Part shown: positions 21,927 through 34,375 of the stretch, in pieces
How positions within the stretch are numbered: position 1 is the first letter of the stretch
Layout of the letters: each line of letters begins with the position of its first letter
Assembly: GCA_028023455.1 (NCBI GenBank)
Contig: JAQFVV010006544.1
Span: 1 to 64,000, forward strand
Direction of reading: 5' to 3'
Length of the DNA stretch: 64,000 nt
Source of the DNA: Epiperipatus broadwayi
Lineage: Eukaryota; Onychophora; Udeonychophora; Euonychophora; Peripatidae
Position numbers and translations under genes: made by a program
The notes under the pieces: generated by a model
Told to the model about the DNA's origin: nothing
The model's input: the letters and a program-made list of their open reading frames with translations, nothing else
Database searches by the model: none

Positions 21927-23656
21927 TGTGACGACCATGTAAAGTTGTCGACACACAAATATATTTATTAATAAAATTAGAAAGTAATAAAGGTGAAATA
22001 AATTAACTAATAAATTTTTTTTAAAAAAAAAAAGGAAGGAAAAGAAAAAATTGAAATTCTAATGTCAAAATTACTGTGGATTTTGTAATAGTAAGAGAAG
22101 GGGGGGGGGCTGCATAAATAAAGAAATGCGTCTCTTTCTCTCTTATAAGTCAAATGCTAGAAATTATTTTGTTTATTGTGGGAGAGGGGAAGTGGATGCA
22201 TAAAAAAAAATGCGTTTCTTCTCTCTTTTAAAAAATATATTATAACAAATTAAAATAAATGTAAAACGTAAATGTGAAAGAAAAAAATGAATGAATTGTA
22301 AACTTTAAATAAAATAAATGTAATATGTGATATATAAAAAGAAACAATATGGCCGTAGGTGTGAAAGTCTGTTGGACAAATTAAATTCCACGGACAAAGA
22401 AATATTATCAACGGAAGATCTTTGCCTGATCTGTTAAATTAATTGGGACTTACATTCTGGCCACTAATTAAATAAAGAAACATAATGATAAGAATTGGTT
22501 GGAAATCTAAGTCTTAATTAAAAAATTTTAAAAACAATGAACAAAGGAATAAGAAAATTACAATTTTTGTTTGTCATTGCTAGTAGAGACTTTAGAGAAG
22601 CAACAGCTAAAAGAAAATGGGAGTAGTGCGTGGCTAGTGGCGTTAAAGGGACGTGGGTTCGGATTCAAGCCGTCTCATCACTGACTCGCAATGTAAGATC
22701 TTTGCCTGACCTGCTAGAGGGACCGCCGCTTCTGTAGCTGTCGATTGAAACTCAACCTAAAGAATCAACCAGAAAACTGGATGAAAATAACCCCACAAAC
22801 GGAGGAAGTTAATGGAGAACCTAAGGAATCAACAAGCAAAAATGGGAACGAAAATAACCCCACAAACTGAGGAAGTTAATCAAGAGCACTCGGAAGAAAT
22901 ACCCATGGGACAATTACAACAAAGCCTAGGTAAAAGCATGCATGCATTTTCATTTGTCTACTATTCATAACTAAATATAAAATTAATGATTTGATAAAAA
23001 TAGAACTCTATCAACAGTACTTTAAGAACTTTTATATCTGATCTACTTGCATATATTTATTATAGCCATGTATTTATAAGTGTGTGTTTATTATTATTAT
23101 TATAATGTAATTTTTTATATAAAGTGTGAATATTATTATTAAACATATTTGTCATTAAATTTCGTATCCTTGCTTTATTCTCCTATCACCAAGCTATGAC
23201 AGGGGGGAAACTGTAATTAGTGATTAAAGGGGCATGCTGATTTGTTTAAGATATTCATGTGCTGCTTGTTCGTATGAAATCCCAATTCTAAAAAATAAAT
23301 AGCAAGCGCTGGACATTCGCTAAGTTTCTTTGAAATAGTTTGCTCTGTTCAGCAGCCGAGGGTTCTTGGCTGGGAAAAATAACACCAAGATAATATGTAC
23401 GTATTGCCTTGGGGTTCAGTCAAGGGTATAGATATGAAGTTAAATTTGTATCTGTATTAGCTCTCTGCTTGTATTGTAATGGCGTTGGTTAAAATAATGA
23501 ATAAGATAATAAAGAATCTAAGTTGTAATCAATAAATGGATAGAAATAAAAGTTATGAAATAATAAATAAATGTAGAATAAAATAATCGAAATAAATATA
23601 GTTGAAAAAGTACAAATAATTAAGCAACCGTACCAAATAACCATTTCCGTTATAAT
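21927..23656 (+). repeat. LTR, 5' copy (1,730 bp) of gag-only element
   Basis: Starts TGTGACGACCATGTAAAG and ends CCGTTATAAT directly before a primer-binding-like TGGGGGCCAGAGTCTGGGAT at 23657. It is nearly identical to 26561-28304 over its whole length, including AGATCTTTGCCTGACCTGC. The few differences (substitutions plus one or two short indels such as an extra ATT triplet) indicate a recent insertion. The element sits in an (AT)n tract, so the target duplication (ATAT type) is ambiguous. Confidence 0.93.
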
Positions 23657-24070
23657 TGGGGGCCAGAGTCTGGGATATATTGTCACATTTACAAGTTCAG
23701 CACAGTTGAATTCGAGTATAACAAAATTAATAGTTTATACAATAATTAATAAACAAATCAAAAAATAGCTTGGTGGTAGATAAAAGCAAAAAAAAAATAA
23801 AATAAGTAATAGAGTGTAAAAGAAGAGAAAGAGAATGTAATATAATGTGGGAAGTTAGGTTGTAAATTGGAGTCAGTTGCGGAGGGGTCTTGAAGGCAGG
23901 CATGGGTGAGTGATGATTAGTGAGTGAGATGGGGAGAGCAGAACAAACATACCTAGTGTCTGTGAAATATAAAGTTAGTAAAGTAATATAATCTTATAAG
24001 GATAAGGTTAGATAGTAAAGCTGTAGAATAAAATATAAGTGATTAATTAGTGTGTGTGTGTTAAATAAAT

Positions 24071-25492
24071 TTGATGCACACCAGATCAAAAATAAAAATG
24101 TATGCTCTTAGGGGTGAAATAGGAAAAACCTCCGAAGAACTAATGGAACCGTCCGGAGAAATAGCTAGTGACGGAGATATAGAAATTAGAAAGGGAATGG
24201 AGACAGTGGTTGATGATAAAATTAAAATAGAAAGCTATAATATAATGGATATGTTCACGAAATTAATGGAAGGCTAGCAAAGGTTGTTTATGGAAATGAG
24301 GGAAATAGGTGGAAGAAATAGTAGGAAGGTAGAAGAGTTGGATGAATGACTAAGTAAGAATTTTAACCAAAAATTTGAAGAAGTAAATGATGAGATGGAG
24401 TATGTGAAGGGTAAGATGGAAACGTTAGGCCAAGAAGTAGAAAATTTGAAAACGCAACAAGATGAGAAATTAGAGACTATAGCGGATGAAACTGAGAAAA
24501 TCAAAGAGAATATGAGAATAGGCATCAATCAGTTAGCAGGAACAGTTGAGAAGCTAAAGTAAAGGTAAGGGAAGGGGAGAATAGGACAGAAGTAGCCAAG
24601 ACTAATAATAAAGAGCAGAGAGGTGTGAGCGAATGCATGTGCGCAGGCAGTGGAGATAACCCTGTGAATCCTGCTACAGTGAACCAGTTTTTAAAAATTC
24701 AGGTCTTCTCTGGTTACATGGGGGGAAGCCCAATAGAGCATCTTGGCAGCCTAGAGAGGTATTTCGCGGTAAACCGGCTGAGTGATGAGGCCATGATCGC
24801 CATTGCATGTAGTCATATACAAGGTGCCACGCAATCTTGGTTGGATTCGTTATTTAACAAACCAAATACGTTTATGGAGTACAAAGATGCCTTACTCGCC
24901 AGCTACTGGAGTGAATATCATCAGGAAAATATTTTACATTGGACAACACAAGACAAATGGAGGCCTGGGGAACCATTCACCCCATTTTTCCATCGCCAAG
25001 TGGCGAAGTTATGGGCGCTAAAAGCCCATCCTTTGTCGGAGCGACAAATCATTCGGATAACAAGGCACAATTTTCCTCATAATATAGAACAGATGATCAT
25101 AGGCACTGAAAGGAAGACTGTCGAGCAGGTTGCCGAGTTGCTGAATGCGTTCGACAGCACTAGGCCTAATTACAAGGCGGAGGATCGGGGATTTAAACCC
25201 CAGCCCAACGATCCACACATCGGAAGAATGCAATACAATCCTCATCACAATTATTGGGAAGGAAGCCAGGCATTTCCTGATAGATCCGAAAAGGCTGAAA
25301 TGTCTGAACAGACCAGAAGGAGTTCAGATCTCAATCATCCAAATGTCCGAACAGACCGGAAGGAGTTCAGATCTCAATCATCCATATGAGCAAGCTGACT
25401 CTAGAGAACATCGAAACAGTGTTCCAGGTCCCAGCACAAATGGATATAAATATAGTAGAAAAAATGATAAGAAATCTCCAGACAAAAACTGA
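24071..25492 (+). pseudogene. Broken retrotransposon gag (Retrotrans_gag type)
   Basis: Three frame segments. First, 24071-24560 has an N-terminus MMHTRSKIKMYALRG and a Glu/Lys-rich coiled coil (EEVNDEMEYVKGKMETLGQ), interrupted by stops near 24275 and 24347. After a frame change near 24560, frame 24625-25389 carries the gag core with FSGYMGGSPIEHLGSLERYF, HIQGATQSWLDSL and WRPGEPFTPFFHRQV. This resembles the Gypsy gag pattern 'F.G...-AxxWL.....W..F...F'. Finally a 43-bp tandem duplication (25301-25343 and 25344-25386) shifts the frame, and the C-terminal basic tail (YKYSRKNDKKSPDKN) lies in the next frame. No zinc knuckle CCHC is visible. Confidence 0.8.
25301..25386 (+). repeat. 43-bp tandem duplication inside gag
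   Basis: TGTCTGAACAGACC... and TGTCCGAACAGACC... are adjacent copies differing at only a few positions. The unit is not a multiple of three, so the duplication itself causes a frameshift that truncates the gag frame at 25389. Confidence 0.9.
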
Positions 25493-26542
25493 GCCGAAAG
25501 GAAATAAACGGACGGGTAGGTCGGTTCGATAAAACGGATAACGTAATGGGATCATGAAAAATAAAATTGTTTTTTTTTGTAAACGTATGACAGGTGGGGC
25601 AAATCGTCTCACGACAAATAATTAAAGTCACTATGATAGGCAAAAAAAAAAAAAAAGGATAGTGTTCACGGAGTGAAATTAATGATGAACTTAATAAGTA
25701 TTTATGTGCAGTCAAGCACAGCAAGACCAATGTAAATAAAAGTAATAACAAAAAAAGAAAAGAAATCTATAAATAGTTTATTCGTATCACAATCTGTCAG
25801 TTATAAATGCAGATATAATTGACAAATAAATAAAGGTAAAAATAAAATAAGAATCGTTGAGGCTCATTAAAGAACCATTTAATAATTAATAAAATAAACT
25901 AAATGAACAACAGTGATAAGGCTTAAATGATAGATATCACTGATAGGTGTATGAGGTTGCAGATTGAGGCATATATGTGTGTGTGTATGCATTATGTTGG
26001 GTCGTATTTTGAGCTTGATTCAGCCGTCTCTTCGCACTTTAGATTCTCATGGCTCTCAATGGTTAAACTTTTAAATGAGGCACCAGTAAGAATTCTGGAC
26101 TCATTATATAATAAGAATTAGTGTCTCAATATAATAAGAATTAGTGTCTCAAAATAAATAAATGAAGAAATAAGAATTAGTGCCTTGAATAAAATAAATA
26201 AATAAATAAAGAATAAGAATTTGTTGTTTGCACAAGATGAGCAGGCAGTAAAAATATCCTGCTGTTCACACGCTTTAAACTCCTGTTATGTTTTTTTTTG
26301 ATAGAGTTAAGTTATGCCATGGTCTCGTAGGCGTTGAGATTAAATTGGTTGATCAGCCAAAATCGATGGGAAAGAATTGTGTAGCTTTACCTAGCTGTCT
26401 CTCTGCAGTCATCCTCATCATCATTATGACTCGTCATGACAGAGTGGGAAAGTATGTAATAAAAGCAGAAGTAAGAGTTGAAAGCAAAGAATTAAAATAG
26501 GCTCTCATCTCAGAATAAGATTCGACCCGATTTTAATTCTCA

Positions 26543-26560
26543 AAAACGGGCGGAGTGTAA
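26543..26560 (+). promoter_or_regulatory. Polypurine-tract-like site before 3' LTR
   Basis: AAAAACGGGCGGAGTGTAA immediately precedes the 3' LTR start (TGTGATGACC). It is the expected position for plus-strand priming in an LTR element. Confidence 0.6.
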
Positions 26561-28304
26561 TGTGATGACCACGTAAGGTCGTCGACACACATATATATTT
26601 ATTAATAAAATTAGAAAGTAATAAAGGTGAAATAAATTAGCTAATAAATTTTTTTTTAAAAAAAAAAAAAGAAAGGAAAAGAAAAAATTGAAATTCTAAT
26701 GTCAAAATTACTGTGGATTTTGTAATAGTAAGAGAAGGGGAGGGGGGCTGCATAAATAAAGAAATGTGTCTCTTTCTCTCTTATAAGTCAAATGCTAGAA
26801 ATTATTTTGTTTACTGTGGGAGAGGGGAAGTGGATGCATAAAAAAAAAATGCGTTTCTTCTCTCTTTTAAAAAATATATTATAACAAATTAAAATAAATG
26901 TAAAACGTAAATGTGAAAGAAAAAAATGAATGAATTGTAAACTTTAAATAAAATAAATGTAATATGTGATATATAAAAAGAAACAATATGGCCGTAGGTG
27001 CGAAAGTCTGTTGGACAAATTAAATTCCATGGACAAAGAAATGTTATCAACGGAAGATCTTTTCCTGATCTGTTTAATTAATTGGGACTTACATTCCGGC
27101 CACTAATTAAATAAAGAAACATAATGATAAGAATTGGTTGGAAATCTAAGTCTTAATTAAAAAATTTTAAAAACAATGAACAAAGGAATGAGATTAAGAA
27201 AATTACAATTTTTGTTTGTCATTGCTAGTAGAGACTTTAGAGAAGCAACAGCTAAAAGAAAATGGGAGAAGTGCATGGCTAGTGGCGTTAAAGGGACGTG
27301 GGTTCAGATTCAAGCCATCTCATCACTGACTCGCAATGTAAGATCTTTGCCTGACCTGCTAGAGGGACCTCCGCTTCTGTAGCTGTCGATTGAAACTCAA
27401 CCTAAAGAATCAACCAGCAAACTGGATGAAAATAACCCCACAAACGGAGGAAGTTAATGGAGAACCTAAGGAATCAACAAGCAAAAACTGGAACGAAAAT
27501 AACCCCACAAACTGAGGAAGTTAATCAAGAGCACTCGGAAGAAATACCCATGGGACAATTACAACAAAGCCTAGGTAAAAGCATGCATGCATTTTCATTT
27601 GTCTACTATTCATAACTAAATATAAAATTAATGATTTGATAAAAATAGAACTCTATCAACAGGACTTTAAGAACTTTTATATCTGATCTATTTGCATATA
27701 TTTATTATAGCCATGTATTTATAAGTGTGTGTTTATTATTATTATTATTATAATGTAATTTTTTATATAAAGTGTGAATATTATTATTAAACATATTTGT
27801 CATTAAATTTCGTATCCTTGCTTTATTCTCCTATCACCAAGCTACGACAGGGGGGAAACTGTAATTAGTGATTAAAGGGGCATGCTGATTTGTTTAAGAT
27901 ATTCATGTGCTGCTTGTTCGTATGAAATCCCAATTCTAAAAAATAAATAGCAAGCGCTGGACATTTTCTAAGTTTCTTTGAAATAGTTTGCTCTGTTCAG
28001 CAGCCGAGGGTTCTTGGCTGGGAAAAATAACGCCAAGATAATATGTACGTATTGCCTTGGGGTTCAGTCAAGGGTATAGATATGAAGTTAAATTTGTATC
28101 TGTATTAGCTCTCTGCTTGTATTGTAACGGCATTGGTTAAAATAATGAATAAGATAATAAAGAATCTAAGTTGCAATCAAAAAATGGATAGAAATAAAAG
28201 TTATGAAATAATAAATAAATGTAGAATAAAATAATCGAAATAAATATAGTTGAAAAAGTACAAATAATTAAGCAACCGTACCAAATAACCATTTCCGTTA
28301 TAAT
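26561..28304 (+). repeat. LTR, 3' copy (1,744 bp)
   Basis: Starts TGTGATGACCACGTAAGG and ends CCGTTATAAT before the (AT)n flank. It matches the 5' LTR end to end. The LTR contains several AATAAA-type signals but no certain promoter could be assigned by eye. Confidence 0.93.
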
Positions 28305-29813
28305 ATATATATATATAAACATTTGTTTTTATTATTCTTATATTATTAATCTTAGAGACAAGAAATCAATCAAGTTGAAGGGGAGTAAAAAAATTTAAGA
28401 AACTAAATAAAGCAAATGGGTGCTTGATTAATTTCACTGATCCCTTTACAAAAAAATTATTATTTTTTTGATTATATACATTTATAAAAGCAAAGTGATT
28501 AGAGACCAATTATTTGTTTTATTAAATTTTTTTATTGTTATTGTTAAAAAAGCTTCTCACCTGTCAGATAGTATTTTGTGTATGTTTAAGATTTAAAATA
28601 TGTTATGATATAGCTACTTTAACAGGGTCTAATTAAAACTCATCTATTAGGTTAATATATATATATATATATATATGGAGTAGATAATGGTCAACACATA
28701 TGACGGAGGTTCACTTTGAGACTAGTCAGTGATAAGGGCTTTGGTCTAATTATCAACTGTGCCTATTATCAAATAGAATTAAATTTTAAGGTTATAGTTT
28801 CACTGGACATCAAATGAATAAATAATGCTTCCCTAGAGACATGAGTCAGAATATAATTACTAATGGCAGTAATTATGTTACAGAGTGTATATAATTGGAG
28901 AAATTTCTTGATCACAAAGAATAACCTAAAAAATAGCTCTTGCAACAAAAAAGTATTTGTTTACATTATTTATAATCGTGATATATGACTTTACTCACAG
29001 CTTTATATATTAAACAGTCAATGGACACTAGATAGCAATACAAGCAATGTTTGATGATTTCCATGGTTGATTTCTAGCTAACTATCATTCAAGCAGAAAC
29101 TGCAAATAAAACAAGAACCAGATACTCTCACCTATTATTTAGTGATTATTCTATTTTTACATAAAAGAAAAGATAGAAAAAAATTCAAATTGTTAAAAAA
29201 AAAGCCATGTGATATTTAGTTTAGCATATGCACTTAATTTTTATATAAATTACTGTTTTATAGCATTCAGAAATGACTAAGAAACCCTAAAAAATGATTA
29301 AAATCAGGCTTTATGAGACAATATGAAAATGTTCTTATTGCAGCATTCAAATTATTATGAAAAGATTTATTAACAATAAAGATATTAATCAAAGGCAGAA
29401 CACATAATATGGTCAAAAGTAAATATTGGGTGAAAACAAGTACTTAAATAGAACTGAATAAAGACAAACTCTAAAGAGTATATACACAATTATCCATGTT
29501 ATATAGCATCAACAACAGATCTCAAACAATATATTATTACAAATCCTACTATTTCTAATAAGACACTTTGAGTGAATTATTATTTTAGAGTTTTTAAAGA
29601 TATTAACCCATTTTGGCAACTGAAATTTTATACACATGAGAAAATTGTGCTGTTTTTTTTTTTTAAAAATTAACAAAGTTTATGAAAATTTATATTTAGG
29701 AAAATAACTTTTATAAGTGGTGCAAGAATTGTTAGTTCTTGTGGTTTGAAAACAAAATTATTCTAAATATTATCCTAAATAACTTGTAGAACATACTTGA
29801 TTTGAAAACTTAC

Positions 29814-29948
29814 TGAATTGTACAGCTTCTCCAACTGTATCATTGTTAGGAAAGCTTGCATATCAACATTCTGCTCCAACAGCAGTTGAACAAATTCTAC
29901 CTTATCTTGACTGAGAGCTTCATACATAGCTTGATTCAAAACATGTTC
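29814..29948 (-). CDS. TRPM: TRPM channel, coding exon 5 of 8
   Basis: Forty-five codons encode EHVLNQAMYEALSQDKVEFV, then QLLLEQNVDMQAFLTM and LEKLYNS. The family equivalent is '[44 protein letters not shown]', an ankyrin-like helical stretch in the cytosolic domain. Acceptor TTATTTAG, donor TCA|GTAAGT, phase 0 on both sides. The following intron (14.6 kb) is the largest in the window and hosts the gag-bearing LTR element and the G array. Confidence 0.94.
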
Positions 29949-30015
29949 CTAAATAATAAATTATGTGAACATATAAATATCATATGTGTACGTTTTTATG
30001 TATAAATTTACACAA

Positions 30016-30050
<35 letters not shown>

Positions 30051-30229
30051 CATACATTATATGTGTATAATATATAATGAATATATATCTTCCCCACATT
30101 AACCATTCACATTTCTCCATTATATCAAAAACAAGATATAGCATGATTTACAAACTTCTTTCAAATAAATACATGTGCTTTTATAAACATGTATCTATAT
30201 ATAATATTAAATACAAGTATATTATCTAT

Positions 30230-30445
30230 ACTGAACATAATGAAATTGAAGGATTTGAACTCAGACTTTCAAGCCATCCATCCTACCTTATAAATCGATA
30301 TACATGATCACATACATGTGAAAAAAATAAATGATCTCTTAATATATGCATTTTGTGCTGAAACAACACTCATCAGTTGGTCCAGATTATCATCTCCCAC
30401 ATCTATATACAATCAGTGCTCAGTTTATATCAAGACAGCAAATCA
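30230..30445 (-). repeat. H repeat, copy 1 (SINE-like)
   Basis: Matches 33958-34196 at roughly 80%: shared AATACAAGTATA, GGATTTGAACTCAGAC, CACATACATGTG and CAATCAGTGCTCAGTTTATA. On the minus strand GTCTGAGTTCAAATCC looks like a polymerase III B box, so this may be a tRNA-derived SINE in antisense. Confidence 0.6.
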
Positions 30446-30595
30446 CATGCTTCAACTTTCTCCATTTTCCAACTCTTCAGCCATCCATATTATTGAAAAT
30501 CTGATATTAAAATGCTCAAAGTCCTTGCTGATGCCAATTTTATTGTCATACCCATGTTGAATTTAATTCACTTTGACACCTTACATATATGATCT

Positions 30596-33500
30596 TAATC
30601 ATCATCATCAACCATTATCAATCCACTGCAGGATGAAGGTCTCTCCAAGTTTAATCCATCTTCTCCGATCTTTAGCTTCTCTTCTCCACAACACCCCAGC
30701 ACATTTTCTTATTTCATCCATCCATCTCACATGTGGTCTCTTTCTGGGTCTTTTACAATCTCTTGGAATCCAGTTTAAAATTTCAAATGTCCATCTATTA
30801 TCATCTCTTCTAGCAATATGTCCAGTCCAACTCCATTTCAATCTTTTAATTTTTTCAATAAGGTCAGTAAAACCTGTTTGTTGTCTTACCCATACATTGC
30901 GTTTTCGATCTCTTCTTGTTACTCCCAACATACATCTCTCCATACTCCTTTGAGTGGTCTGAAGTCTCTGTATTGCTCTTCCATTAAGTGTCCAAATCTC
31001 AGATCCATAAGTAAGAACTGGTAAAACACATTTGTTAAAAACCATCCTTTTCAAACACATAGGCATATTTCCTTTTAGTATCAAGTTATTTCTACCAAAA
31101 GCACTCCAACCAAGTTTAATTCTATAATTAATTTCCTCCATTATGTTTCCATCTGTATTAATAATCTGACCAAGGTATTTGTAACTGTTAACTTCTTCTA
31201 ATTCTTCATAATCAATCTTTATTTTCATATTTTGAGCAAATCGATTAAACATTACTTTAGTCTTTTTAACATTTATCTTTAGTCCTACTTTTCTACTTTC
31301 ATCTGCTAACTCCTACAACATTTCCTGCAGCTCTGAAGCATTATTTGCAAAAACAACTACATCATCTTCGAAATCTAAATGACTTAAATACTCTCCATTT
31401 ACTTTCACTCCTTTAGTTTCTCATTTTAATCCACAAAATACTTCTTACAGCACTGCTGTAAAGAGTTTTGGAGATATGGAGTCACCTTGTCTTACACCTT
31501 TCTCAATGTTGATTTTTCCAGTATCATTATGTAATCTAATTGTTGCTGTTGCATTTTTATAAATATTCTTTAAAATATGACAATATCCTGGATCTATACC
31601 TTGATGATCCAATGCTTTAATCACTGAAGAAATGTGTATAGAATCGAATGCCTTTTCATAATCTACAAATCCAAAACATAATGACAACTCATATTCGTTT
31701 GACCTTTCTATGACTTCTCTCAATACCTGGATATGATCTATTGTACTAAAACCACTTTTAAATCCAGCTTCTTCTCTTGGTTGGTGGAAATCCAAAGTTC
31801 TCTGTAACCGAGTTGTAATTATCTTGGTAAAAATTTTATATAAAACTGATAAAAGGCTGATGGGTCTGTAATTTCTAATATCTTCTTTATCACCTTTTTT
31901 AAATATTAATATTATTACTGCATTCTTCCAATCTTCCGGTACATCTTTATCATTTAGACATTTGGTATATAACTTTGCTAAAATTGTTTCTATTTCTTCA
32001 CTTGCTTCTTTTAATATATCAATTATAATTCCATCATTTCCTGGAGCCTTTCCTTTCTTCATACACTTAATTGCATGTCTCACGTCTTCATTTACAATTC
32101 TGGGCAATTCGGAAGATGTAATAGATATAGGAGGTACTTGTTCTTTATTACTATATAATTCTTGATAAAAATCTTCTACCAATTTCATGATGTCATCTCT
32201 CTTTTTAGTAATAATTCCATCTTTTTTTCTTATTGCAGATATAAATTTCCTACCAATACCAAAATGTTGTTTAACATTTTTGAGACTTTTATTTTCTTCT
32301 ACAGCTTTCCTTGCTATTTCACAGTTATACTTTCTTATATCATTTTCAACTCTTTTCCGTACCATTTTACAAAATTCGAGATATTCAATTCTTTTTAATA
32401 GATCATTTTTGTATATCTTCATATTCCTTCTTTTCTTCATAAATTCTCTAGTCTCAGTAGAAATTTTATTAGTCAATTGCTGCATTTTTCTACCAGCTAT
32501 GTTTGTTGCAGTTTTTAAAAGTGTATCAGTTATTTTCATATTAATTTCATTCAAATCTGAATCATGTTCAAAATCTCCTAACACTTGAAACCTATTTGTA
32601 AGTTCTAATTTAAATTCATTAGAATGTTTCTGAAGATTAGGAATATCAACTGTAAATATTGTTTTTCTTAATAATTTTTGTCTCTCTAGTTTTACATTAA
32701 CACGTAACTTACACCTTACTAATCGATGATCACTTCCTGTGTTAAATTTATTAAGAACATTACAATCTTGAAATATGTATTTTCTGTTAGTCAAAATATA
32801 ATTCAATTCTGCTATTCCTTCATTTGGATGCTTCCATGTCCATTTCCTTTTAACATTTTTCTCAAAAAATGAATTCATAATATAAAGTTTTTCTTTTTCT
32901 GCAAACTCCACAAGTCTATGTCCTCTCTCATTTCTATTACCATAACCAAAATTACCTACAGCAATTTCATCTTTCATTTGTCTACCAATTCTAGCATTAA
33001 AGTCTCCCATAACAATTTTAAAATGTTGTTTACTCTGATGAAAAGCCTTTTGTACACCCATATAAAAATCTACTACTACTTCATCACTATGAGAACTTGT
33101 TGGGGCATAAACCTGAATTATCTGCATTTGGTATCTGCTATTAAGTTGTATAACTAATCTTGCCACTCTGTCCGATACACCATCAATCTCCACAATATTA
33201 TTCTTCCACTTTTTATTTATAATGAATCCTACTCCACTTGTATTTCCAATATGTGTGCCTTTATAATAGAGTATATGTCCACTTTTTAAATCAATTGTTT
33301 CTTCTCCTTTTCTTCTAACTTCACAAAGTCCAATAATGTCCCATTTAATATAAGACAGTTCTTCTTCTAATTCTTGCAATCTTCCTTCACTTGAAAGTGA
33401 TCTGCAGTTGTAAGTACCTAAATAAAAAGTCATCATCAAATGGCAGCCTGGGTCTGCAATCAGGGGATTCTTAGCACCCTGCGCCTTCGGCCACCAACCA

Positions 33501-33850
33501 CTGCCTTGGTTGGTGACTTTACAGCCTCCTGGGAATAAGGGCCATGCTTTATTTTTGTCTGTCATAATTGTATATATGTATTGGAAAAATATTTATCATT
33601 TACACAAACATTCATTCTGCCTTATCAGGCACTGAGAAGAAAGACCATGGTGTTTCTTGATCTTAAACTCAGAGGCAAAAAGCCAATAAACTCACCACGC
33701 TGGCTATGCGTGTTGGTGAGCAGCCCATCCATGTTCGTATACTATATGAATAATCACATAGTAATAACAGCTGCAATGACAAGAACATATGGAGTGGACA
33801 TTAGGAATTTGCCCTGCTCGGTTCCTTTAAGGCCTCCATGAGGAATCAAA
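30596..33850 (-). mobile_element. RTE-like LINE, nearly full length
   Basis: One minus-strand element: 5' region (about 33570-33850, containing GGCCTTAAAGGAACCGAGCA), a protein-coding part (33565-30608), and a short 3' end of ATC/TGATGATGATG-type repeats at about 30596-30610. Two further 3' fragments of the same family occur at 4.6 and 15.7 kb. It lies in the sense orientation relative to TRPM, so its sequence is transcribed with the intron. No flanking duplication could be fixed because of the low-complexity 3' end. Confidence 0.85.
30608..33565 (-). pseudogene. LINE endonuclease-reverse transcriptase, interrupted by three stops
   Basis: An exonuclease/endonuclease/phosphatase (APE-type) domain comes first: LGTYNCRSL, GLCEVRRKGEE, QVYAPTSSHSDE, IVMGDFNARIG, and GSDHRLVR. 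The reverse transcriptase follows: GKAPGNDGI, NYRPISLLSVLYKIFTKI, EEAGFKSGFSTIDHI, GFVDYEKAFDSI, and GVRQGDSISPKLF. The active-site box reads FEDDVV instead of the family's usual FADD, with both Asp retained. The C-terminal part includes KYLGQIINTDG, HIARRDDNR and RPHVRWMDEI. The first frame (33565-31445) is 706 codons. Stops follow AVL, at 'GLK*ET' and at 'EML*EL' before the frame 31252-30608. In frame, only these three nonsense changes separate it from a ~985-residue protein, so the insertion is young. Confidence 0.88.
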
Positions 33851-33957
33851 GGGTCTCTTTTCAGTTAATAGCAAACTCCTTTCTGCAGCCATGATCTTAA
33901 TACTGCCATTTAAATACAGAGAAGAGAGATGGGCAGAATATAAACTGAATATGTAAT

Positions 33958-34375
33958 TTTAAATACAAGTATACTGTCTATACTGAACTTAATGTAATTA
34001 TAAGGGATTTGAACTCAGACATTCAAGCTTCCTATAGCCATCTACTCCATGTTATACAATAGATACACATGACCACATACATGTGGAAAATATAAATAAT
34101 CAATATACACACTTTGTGCTGAACCAGCACTCATTAGTTGAACCAGATCACCATTTCCAATGCATATATACAATCAGTGCTCAGTTTATATCAAGACAAA
34201 TCCTCAAAATTCAATGAAATGGCTTAGGAAATGGTGATCTGGATCAACTGACAAGTACTGTTTCAGCACAACATGCATATATTGGAGAATATTTATTTTT
34301 TCAATGTATATGGTCATATGTGTCAGTTATATAAAACATAGAGTGGATGACTATAGGGAGTGTGAAAATCTGAAT
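33958..34375. repeat. H repeat, inverted pair (foldback)
   Basis: 33958-34196 (plus) and 34210-34375 (inverted) share TCCCTATAGTCATC-like, CACATGACCA/ATATGACCATA and CAGATCACCATTTCC segments, so the pair can fold into a ~150-bp hairpin. The same repeat occurs singly at 30230-30445, on the other side of the LINE. Confidence 0.6.

Larger units (their letters stand above)
21927..28304 (+). mobile_element. LTR retrotransposon with degenerate gag and no pol (TR-GAG-like), Gypsy-type
   Basis: Two LTRs of about 1.73 kb enclose only about 2.9 kb of internal sequence. From 5' to 3': primer-binding-like site (23657), a non-coding leader, gag (24071-25492), non-coding sequence with short AATAAGAATTAGTGTCTC repeats near 26110-26160, and a purine-rich tract AAAACGGGCGGAG (26543-26555) just before the 3' LTR. 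No protease, reverse transcriptase, RNase H or integrase reading is visible in any frame. It would depend on proteins from a full-length relative. It lies antisense to the TRPM gene. Confidence 0.85.
15194..29813. other. Intron between TRPM exons 5 and 6 (14.6 kb)
   Basis: The largest intron. Holds a LINE fragment, a MITE, the G array with its hAT insertion, and the LTR element. The stretches 15820-20010 and 28320-29810 are A+T-rich with nothing recognisable. Confidence 0.7.

Noticed and set aside
23657-26560. Hidden pol gene in the LTR element
   Set aside because: I looked for reverse transcriptase, RNase H and integrase motifs in all frames and saw none; the space after gag is about 1 kb.
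31962-32588. Plus-strand frames of up to 133 codons
   Set aside because: They are antisense shadows of the LINE reverse transcriptase reading on the minus strand.
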